From Gammaproteobacteria bacterium (GTDB taxonomy: Bacteria; Pseudomonadota; Gammaproteobacteria; S012-40), in assembly GCA_029864945.1 (NCBI GenBank), contig JAOTSL010000078.1:1-11205 (forward strand): 11,205 bases of DNA, written 5' to 3'. Below the pieces are notes generated by a model. It was not told where the DNA came from. It did no database searches and saw nothing but the letters and a program-made list of their open reading frames with translations. Below are positions 6,459 to 11,205 of this stretch, piece by piece. Made by a program: the position numbers and the translations under genes. Position 1 is the stretch's first letter, and the number at the start of each line of letters is the position of its first letter.

Positions 6459-7070
6459 TTAAGGCTTACTCCCTTTCGAAAATAATTCGCCGGAGCCAGC
6501 ACCGCATGCAATCACTGTTCGCATGGCTGAATCTAGTTTTACATTCGGATATAGAACGACTTGTTCTTTTTTAACGTGATATATATTGCCTGATGTTGGG
6601 TTTGGGCCTGTTGGCATAAACACGGTATAAGTATCTTCTTGAGTTTGGTCAACGATTAAGGCGGTTACTTCTGTCGGACAATCTACACCAAATATTTTCA
6701 CTCTCGCCACCATGCCATTTGCAAATGGCGATGACTCTGACGAACCAAATATTTGTACGACAACTTCTTTAACCATGCGATACCCCGGCGCAAGTTTTTG
6801 CAAAACGTCATCAAACACCTGGTGCAATATGTTTCCCAGTTTGGTTCTCGCAATCACACCAACAAAAAAACAAGTTGAAAGGATTATCACAATAACCAGT
6901 ACATCTGCCACTATTTCTGAAAAAGGATATAACTTTGAGGCATAGTCTGTAAGTGGTTGGATCAGGTCGGTTACTAAGGTAAATAACCACTTAAAGAAAA
7001 ACCCCAAAATGGCAATTGGTAAAATAACAACTAACCCACCAAATAGTGACGTTTTAATAAATTTATTCAT
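6459..7070 (-). CDS. DUF502 family inner-membrane protein
   Basis: A 203-residue protein of the DUF502 family, whose biochemical function is not known to me. Two hydrophobic helices at about 9-30 and 53-75 anchor it in the inner membrane. The following soluble part carries the family signature PTGPNPTSG (153-161). Other family-like segments are APGYRMVKEVVVQIFG (94-109) and VKLDSAMRTVIACG. The length and order match complete family members. The ATG at 7070 has AGAG nine bases upstream, an acceptable site. It is monocistronic here: the tRNAs point towards it from the left and a gene-poor gap lies on its right. Confidence 0.92.
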   Translation of the reverse strand: MNKFIKTSLFGGLVVILPIAILGFFFKWLFTLVTDLIQPLTDYASKLYPFSEIVADVLVIVIILSTCFFVGVIARTKLGNILHQVFDDVLQKLAPGYRMVKEVVVQIFGSSESSPFANGMVARVKIFGVDCPTEVTALIVDQTQEDTYTVFMPTGPNPTSGNIYHVKKEQVVLYPNVKLDSAMRTVIACGAGSGELFSKGSKP

Positions 7071-7430
7071 TGTTCAAATCTCTTTTGTTAGACTCTTTGG
7101 CTCAATATTATGGGTAAGTATTAACGGCATATTTTAAAAACTACTTGCTCTCTGGTGAGCTGTTGGTAACGATCTATCAAATATACCTTATTTTAAAGCT
7201 GGCTACTAAACGCGATTGAAATAATATAAGTGAGGTGGAAATTTTGTACCGTAATAGTTGCTGTAATTTGTATTGATGCCAAAGATATTTCCGAATATTA
7301 GATGTGACAGCTGGTTTTATCGTAGGTGTTTCGAGAGTTTTAATAGCTGAATTATATTTTGTAATCTGCATTGTTTGATATTGGCGACTCCACGTGAGTT
7401 TTCTATTAAAATATTCAGCCTTGCTTGTCC
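7071..7430. other. gene-free stretch upstream of DUF502
   Basis: About 360 bases containing the presumed DUF502 promoter region, where I cannot pick out convincing boxes. A 64-codon minus-strand frame at 7177-7371 lacks a ribosome binding site and has no recognisable motif, so I do not call it. The stretch may belong to the same decayed block as the adjoining gene fragment. Confidence 0.4.
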
Positions 7431-7633
7431 TTATTCGTTAGGTTGTAGTTGCACTATGTAGCGTGTCTTCAAAATTTCGTCAAGGAGTAGCTGAGGAAGT
7501 GTTGCTGTATCAAAACCATTGTTTCCTGAGGTGTGTACTCAGTTCCAGCTAAATCATCGATCACGGAAATCAAGTCTTCAAGGTCATAGTTAGCCAAGTA
7601 TTCCCCCGTACCTCTTGAATCAAATACTTCTAA
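7431..7633 (-). pseudogene. C-terminal gene fragment with internal frameshift
   Basis: On the minus strand from 7633, 54 codons (LEVFDSRGTGEYL, then NYDLEDLISVIDDLAGTEYT and QETMVLIQQH) end at a TGA at 7469. Shifting frame within about 7490-7500 continues as LPQLLLDEILKTRYIVQL to a TAA at 7431. The acidic, helical, natural-looking composition in both frames supports a real protein broken by one indel. An in-frame stop directly precedes the fragment, so the N-terminal part is lost or never lay here. The DLEDLISVID stretch is reminiscent of some AbiEii-type nucleotidyltransferase proteins, but I could not confirm this and would not annotate a function. Confidence 0.5.
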
Positions 7634-7786
7634 TTAAAAGACGTGAGGAGAGGGCGGTGACATGTTCATTGCGTAACACTACGAAATTAGTGTAGGGGAA
7701 ATCCTATTATCTACGAAGGTATAGAAGCAGGGTAACTCTTTGGGTTAGCTTAAAGAGCGCCAATGTGAAAATTGAAAGGGGGGTGG

Positions 7787-7832
7787 ATAATCAGCGTATT
7801 TATTAATTGCTTGGGATAAGTACGCTGATTAT
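7787..7832. repeat. 12-bp perfect inverted repeat
   Basis: ATAATCAGCGTA (7787-7798) and TACGCTGATTAT (7821-7832) flank a 22-base loop. The stem is long and perfect, but no T run follows on either strand. It lies downstream of the small beta-barrel gene (read leftwards), just beyond that gene's likely terminator. Confidence 0.6.
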
Positions 7833-7840
7833 TAGAGAAT

Positions 7841-7867
7841 TAAAAAGCGAAAATAAAATGCTTTTTA
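7841..7867 (-). terminator. likely intrinsic terminator of beta-barrel gene
   Basis: TAAAAAGC (7841-7848) and GCTTTTTA (7860-7867) form an 8-bp stem with an 11-base loop, 23 bases past the stop codon at 7890. On the minus strand the distal arm ends in five T, acting as the U tract. The stem is AT-rich, so strength is uncertain. Confidence 0.45.
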
Positions 7868-7889
7868 TTTAATTGTCATCGATTTTTTT

Positions 7890-8351
7890 TTAGAAGCCAA
7901 AGCCAATAGCGATGCCAGCTACATGTGCATTATGTCCATCGATACGGTCAAAGTTGTAGACAGGTCCGTAAGAAATACTATTGTAGTGAAAGTCGTAACC
8001 TACCCCGGCACGGGCTACGTTTTTAGTTTTAGAGTCTACGAACTCGACTCCTCCAGATAAATTAAGCTTTAATCCCATCCATGGGTGGATGACTGCGCCA
8101 GCAACAAGTATATTAGCTTCGTGGCCGCTATCAAAAATACGCTCAGCGACAAGGCCGATGCCGATTTTTTTATTCCATAGTGGCGTTAGGTATTCGTACT
8201 CAATACCGAATGTTGGATTAGTGCCTAGATAAGTATCTGTTGCACCTGCAAATACTGCGACGTGATTGTTTCCTCCGGCTGCCTGCGCAGCGGCCATTGG
8301 TAAAGTTGCTAATGCAATCGCAATTGCGCTTTTCTTAATATATTTTTTCAT
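7890..8351 (-). CDS. small outer-membrane beta-barrel protein
   Basis: A 153-residue protein. Residues 1-24 form a classical Sec signal peptide (MKKYIKK, hydrophobic stretch, cleavage probably after AQA at 22-24). The mature protein has alternating polar and hydrophobic strands rich in Gly and Tyr (for example GIEYEYLTP, AGVGYDFHYN, GPVYNFD) and ends GIAIGFGF. The C-terminal Phe is the usual signal for outer-membrane barrel assembly. The size suits an 8-stranded barrel of the OmpA/OmpW-like type. The substrate is unknown and I recognise no specific family. The ATG at 8351 lies 12 bases after AGGGGA, slightly far for an ideal ribosome site. It stands alone, with gene-poor DNA on both sides. 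Confidence 0.82.
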   Translation of the reverse strand: MKKYIKKSAIAIALATLPMAAAQAAGGNNHVAVFAGATDTYLGTNPTFGIEYEYLTPLWNKKIGIGLVAERIFDSGHEANILVAGAVIHPWMGLKLNLSGGVEFVDSKTKNVARAGVGYDFHYNSISYGPVYNFDRIDGHNAHVAGIAIGFGF

Positions 8352-8760
8352 GTTTATCTATTATCCCCTAGTTAATAAATCAACTTAATGTTGATATTTT
8401 TGTTGGTAAATATGATTTGAAGTTTTCTACAATTGATTAAGCTTTATGAAGAAAGCGCCTATAACGTTACTGGTTTGAAAAACACACGGTCAACTGGCGA
8501 ATTTAACTGCCGCACCCAGTCAGTACTTTTCCAATTATTCTGTTGAATAGAAATTAATTTGGATAAAAGAAAGGTTGAGGGTGTTGCTCAAGATGACAGC
8601 AGGTGATACCGCGAGATTTCTCTTAATAAAGTCTATTCCATTTGTTGTGATTGGAAGTTCACAGAAAAGTAAATAATTAGTGATGGTAGTATCAACACAA
8701 TTCGAATTCACTTTTTTCTGTTGGGGTTTCCCCCTTATTTGCTGGAAAATGATTTCCTAA
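8352..8760. other. gene-poor stretch, probable decayed DNA
   Basis: About 400 bases between the beta-barrel gene and the frameshifted open frame. It must hold the beta-barrel promoter on the minus strand, but no clear box pair is seen. A short plus-strand frame at about 8430-8548 reads LYEESAYNVTGLKNT and then stops. It may be another gene remnant or chance. No RNA gene or mobile element is seen. Confidence 0.35.
8379..8395. repeat. small inverted repeat before beta-barrel gene
   Basis: ATCAAC (8379-8384) and GTTGAT (8390-8395) flank TTAAT, 28-44 bases upstream of the beta-barrel ATG. It could be an operator or leader hairpin, but at 6 bp in AT-rich DNA it may be chance. Confidence 0.3.
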
Positions 8761-9119
8761 AGTAGCTCTTGCACCTTTTTTCGTATCTCGCGTCGCTTAG
8801 TGCGCAATCAAGATAACCTTGATTTTTCCGACGATAAAGTCGAATATAGTTTCTGTATTATTCGTATTTTTCGAACTATAGATAAAGCGATGATTAATGT
8901 TCAGCTGCGCTTCTTGGAAGAAAGTTTATGTGAGGCGCTTTTTACTTGTATCAGGGTGTAGCTTATAAATTAGAAGCGCCCGAAACGGGTCGGCAGGTAT
9001 TAAGTGTTGATGACCGAAACAGTGGGCAATCAAAAAATCATGCCCAACGACAAATTAATTTTAGAGAAGGTAAATTCCGGGGTGTTAAAGGTCATGTTAT
9101 AGAGTGGGAAAGTTTGTAA
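8761..9119 (+). pseudogene. unknown protein gene split by a single frameshift
   Basis: Two plus-strand frames join smoothly at a T5 run (8939-8943). The first is open from 8761 and includes NLDFSDDKVEYSF and INVQLRFLEESLCEALF. The second is open from 8934, includes YLYQGVAYKLEAPETGRQV and REGKFRGVKGHVIEW, and ends at a TAA at 9117. Adding one T restores a single frame of about 118 codons. No confident start codon is visible: GTG at 8800 and ATG at 8890 are the candidates. I do not recognise the family. The clean join and protein-like composition argue for a real but broken gene, or a sequencing error in the T run. Confidence 0.45.
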
Positions 9120-9441
9120 TGGATCATGGCCGAATCTACGTTTCATGTTAGCACGTATACGATGGTAAAGAATTCGAGATCCGTTGTGAACGGGTATTGC
9201 TATTGTATGAATGGATTAGGAGTCGGTGTCGCTCTTTATCGATAAGGAATATTACTTTTTAACAGCATTTAACGGCCTGTTCCCTTATTTAATAGGGGTT
9301 AAATAATTGTTCACTAAAGGTCTTCTCATATCCGTTTTAGTATAAAATTGTAATTATTTTCACAGTTAAATTCGATATTTTTATGTTAGCTGTTCTTTAT
9401 GTGAAATAAGATCAACCAACAAGTGATTATCAAGCAATAAA
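9120..9441. other. stretch between broken gene and pseudouridine synthase
   Basis: About 320 bases. A 39-codon plus-strand frame starts at ATG 9126, just after the preceding stop (MAESTFHVSTY). Near 9157 a different frame reads YDGKEFEIRCERVLLLYEW, so this could be a second frameshifted remnant. Support is weak. The AT-rich part at 9330-9440 must hold the pseudouridine synthase promoter, but I cannot define its boxes. Confidence 0.3.
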
Positions 9442-10332
9442 ATGAGTATATCAAAATATCCTTCAAAGGTTAGTTTACCGCAGACCAATCCAGGTATAAG
9501 CAGTGTATTGGAATTTCTTATTATTAAATTTCCGAATATCAGGCCTGAGGTTTGGCGGCAACGAGTGGCGAGCGGCAAAGTACATTGCCGTGATGGCTCT
9601 TTAATTACTGCCGATTCACCTTTTCAAGCGCAGCAACTTGTTTATTATTATCGTGAGGTTGACATCGAACCAGTTATTCCATTTGAAGAAAAAATATTAT
9701 TTCAGGATGAGCATATTTTAGTGGCATTTAAACCACATTTTCTGGTGATAGCTCCCACTGGTGTTTATGTCGAAGAGTGTTTGCAAAATCGGTTACGAAA
9801 AAAGACTGGCCTGGATAATTTGCAGGCTTTGCATCGGCTGGATAGGGCTACTACTGGTCTGGTGTTATTCTCATTGGATCCAGCTACTCGCCATCTTTAC
9901 CATAACCTGTTCAGTGGACATGAAATACACAAAACCTATCACGCTATAGCTAGGGTAAGTAACAAAGAAAATCTCGTTGGCCAGCAGTGGGAAGTGAAAA
10001 ATCGTTTGGTGAAATCTGAACCCGGTTTTCTCATGCAGGTGATTGAAGGTGAGCCGAATAGCCATTCATTGATTCGTTGTCTGGCGCAATCCGGTGATAA
10101 AGCGTTATTTGAATTAAACCCAATTACAGGGAAAACACACCAGTTAAGATTGCACATGCAAGCATTAGGTTGGCCAATATTAAATGATATGTATTATCCA
10201 ACGTTGCAGCCAAAAGCTGATGATAATTATTCGAAACCTTTGCAGTTATTGGCAAAAGAACTACGTTTTATCGACCCTGTTACACAGCAGTCTAGAGTTT
10301 TCAGCTGCGACACTGAGTTGAGTTTAGGCTAG
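9442..10332 (+). CDS. RluA-family pseudouridine synthase
   Basis: A 296-residue enzyme that isomerises specific uridines in rRNA or tRNA to pseudouridine in the cytosol. Residues about 18-80 resemble a degenerate S4-type RNA-binding region. The catalytic domain follows, with the RluA motif HRLDRATTG (131-139) and catalytic Asp134. LFQDEHILVAFKP (86-98) is the family motif preceding it. The late conserved segment ITGKTHQLRLHM (228-239) is also intact, and the length is normal. The ATG at 9442 is the first start after an in-frame stop at 9424 and has no clear Shine-Dalgarno. I cannot tell which RluA/TruC subgroup or target uridine applies, so no symbol is given. It is apparently monocistronic. 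Confidence 0.92.
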   Translation: MSISKYPSKVSLPQTNPGISSVLEFLIIKFPNIRPEVWRQRVASGKVHCRDGSLITADSPFQAQQLVYYYREVDIEPVIPFEEKILFQDEHILVAFKPHFLVIAPTGVYVEECLQNRLRKKTGLDNLQALHRLDRATTGLVLFSLDPATRHLYHNLFSGHEIHKTYHAIARVSNKENLVGQQWEVKNRLVKSEPGFLMQVIEGEPNSHSLIRCLAQSGDKALFELNPITGKTHQLRLHMQALGWPILNDMYYPTLQPKADDNYSKPLQLLAKELRFIDPVTQQSRVFSCDTELSLG

Positions 10333-10365
10333 GCAGGCTTGTTGAAAAGTAGAGGGTAAAAAATC

Positions 10366-10460
10366 AAAAGCGAAGATGTCGTTTGATAGGATTTGTAAAA
10401 CGACTGACATCGGCCAATGTTGGGTGGTTAAGTTTTGTTCGCTTTTAGGGTTTTAGTTTT
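10366..10460 (+). other. large stem-loop structure after pseudouridine synthase, possible terminator
   Basis: AAAAGCGAA (10366-10374) pairs with TTCGCTTTT (10438-10446). Inside it, GTCGTTT (10378-10384) pairs with AAACGAC (10398-10404), and GAT/ATC extends that stem around a small bulge. CCA/TGG (10414-10422) could form a second branch. A T-rich tail (GGGTTTTAGTTTTT) follows. It begins 34 bases past the stop codon. It may be an elaborate terminator or a small structured RNA. Confidence 0.4.
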
Positions 10461-10591
10461 TGTATGCGGATGTAGTATTATGTTGAATATAAGACTGGAG
10501 TCTATTTGTGAAAAGTGCACATTTCTTCTGTATATCAATATCAATATAAATAAAGGCACGCGACTTTGATCGCGAATCTAAAATAAAGGAT

Positions 10592-10748
10592 GTGGAAAAA
10601 GTAACGAAACATGTCGTTATTCTAGGTGAGGGGGTTGGTGGGGTGCCAGCGGCTTATGAAATGAAAGCTGCTTTTTTTTGGGGGGGGTGGAAAAGTGACG
10701 ATAATTAATTCGTCTACGCATTGTGAGTTTGTGCCATCTAATTCCTAG
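10592..10748 (+). pseudogene. remnant of sulfide:quinone oxidoreductase N-terminus
   Basis: The frame from GTG 10592 reads VEKVTKHVVILGEGVGG and then VPAAYEMKAAF, the FAD-binding beta-alpha-beta start of a sulfide:quinone oxidoreductase-type flavoprotein. After a T8G8 run (10672-10687) the frame shifts and continues GKVTIINSSTHCEFVPSNS, matching the second strand (VTVIN) and the downstream FVPSNP element of the family, then stops at TAG 10746. Only about 50 of the usual 400 or so residues remain. The rest is absent before the next gene at 10849. SQR oxidises sulfide and passes electrons to quinone; this copy cannot. The family match is from memory of its motifs. Confidence 0.7.
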
Positions 10749-10785
10749 CTTACTGTTGCCTGACGGACGTATTTAATTAGTCAAA

Positions 10786-10826
10786 ATAAAAAAACATGAG
10801 TTGATTTAAAGTATTAAATCAACTCA
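10786..10826 (-). terminator. 13-bp hairpin with T run on minus strand
   Basis: TGAGTTGATTTAA (10797-10809) and TTAAATCAACTCA (10814-10826) flank a 4-base loop. Read on the minus strand the stem is followed by TGTTTTTTTATTTTG, a textbook intrinsic terminator. No minus-strand gene ends here, so it would stop antisense transcription. On the plus strand it is a leader hairpin 22 bases before the next start codon. Confidence 0.5.
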
Positions 10827-10848
10827 GTAGTCACGGAGTTAATATATC

Positions 10849-11205
10849 ATGATTTTTAAAAATGTTACTAAACTGGTTGTATTATTGGTAACAGGATTAC
10901 TACCTTTATATTCGTACGCTGCTGTACAAATCGAGGTGAAAAATAAATCTCTCACAGAGATTATTTGGAGTGATGGCAACAGTCTCGAGATTAGAATCGA
11001 TCAGGAACCAATATATACTCTTGTTAATGCCAGTCAGCGTCATCTCTATAAAATTAATACCAAAGAAAAGAAAATATTAAATTTAAGTGATAATGTAAAG
11101 CAAGCACCTCATATTCCTGATGTAGAGGGTATTTCTATCGACTATGTCCTTCATGGGGCGGGGCCAGTTATATTGGGTTTCGACACTGAGTTGTATCTAT
11201 TAAAA
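10849..11205 (+). CDS. secreted protein of unknown function (partial, N-terminal 119 residues)
   Basis: An open frame of 119 codons runs from ATG 10849 to the window edge with no stop. GGAG (10835-10838) lies ten bases upstream, a fair ribosome binding site. Residues 1-25 form a Sec signal peptide (basic Lys4 and Lys8, a hydrophobic core LVVLLVTGLLPLY, cleavage near YSYA), so the product is exported. The mature part is rich in short beta-strand-like segments (IEVKNKSLTEIIW, PIYTLVNASQRHLYKI). YTLVNASQRHLYKINTKEKK resembles one blade of a beta-propeller, but one possible blade is weak evidence. No catalytic motif is seen and I do not recognise a family. It follows the SQR remnant and a strong hairpin. 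Confidence 0.7.
   Translation, partial: MIFKNVTKLVVLLVTGLLPLYSYAAVQIEVKNKSLTEIIWSDGNSLEIRIDQEPIYTLVNASQRHLYKINTKEKKILNLSDNVKQAPHIPDVEGISIDYVLHGAGPVILGFDTELYLLK

Noticed and set aside
6712..6945. 77-codon plus-strand open frame
   Set aside because: It lies antisense to the DUF502 gene and has no recognisable motif.
7177..7371. 64-codon minus-strand open frame
   Set aside because: No ribosome binding site and no family-like motif; AT-rich DNA gives such frames by chance. It might be part of the decayed block but I cannot support it.
7787..7832. 12-bp inverted repeat as an intrinsic terminator
   Set aside because: Neither strand has a T run after the stem, so I list it only as a repeat.
9381..10157. 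Small open frames overlapping the pseudouridine synthase on both strands
   Set aside because: All overlap a gene with clear catalytic motifs and have no independent support.

Overview
The window looks like chromosomal DNA of a gammaproteobacterium, probably marine or otherwise aquatic. The support is a complete FolD, a Pseudomonas-type folD/tRNA neighbourhood, a DUF502 membrane protein, an RluA-type pseudouridine synthase, and a Hanks-type kinase lying beside an exported caspase-like protein. Base composition is moderately AT-rich. I cannot assign a genus from sequence alone.

Layout. The left edge (1-312, minus) holds the start of a gene for an inner-membrane protein with a coiled-coil tail. 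An intergenic stretch with several inverted repeats follows. Then come three genes in the same orientation, all minus and read right to left: folD (4704-5567), a transmembrane Ser/Thr protein kinase with a C-terminal TPR-like domain (2892-4649), and a 691-residue predicted lipoprotein with Sel1-like repeats, coiled coils, an Ig-like region and a C-terminal caspase domain with an intact His/Cys dyad (648-2723). On the other side of folD, a near-consensus sigma70 promoter (5721-5749) drives tRNA-Pro(UGG) and tRNA-Arg(UCU) on the plus strand. Further right are DUF502 (minus), a small predicted outer-membrane beta-barrel protein (minus), an RluA-family pseudouridine synthase (plus), and the start of a secreted protein of unknown function cut by the right edge (plus).

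From about 7.1 kb rightward the DNA is gene-poor. It contains three apparent broken genes: a small fragment at 7431-7633 (minus), a protein of unknown family split by one frameshift at a T run (8761-9119, plus), and a clearly recognisable N-terminal remnant of a sulfide:quinone oxidoreductase broken at a T8G8 run (10592-10748, plus). Several long inverted repeats also lie in these gaps.

The most interesting part is the kinase plus caspase pair. The kinase has a cytosolic catalytic domain with a threonine-rich repeat array before it and a predicted periplasmic TPR-like tail. The caspase-like protein is predicted to be exported and has its own TPR-type (Sel1) repeats. This suggests a trans-envelope signalling or protease module, but that is inference. 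No mobile element, CRISPR array or integrase is visible.
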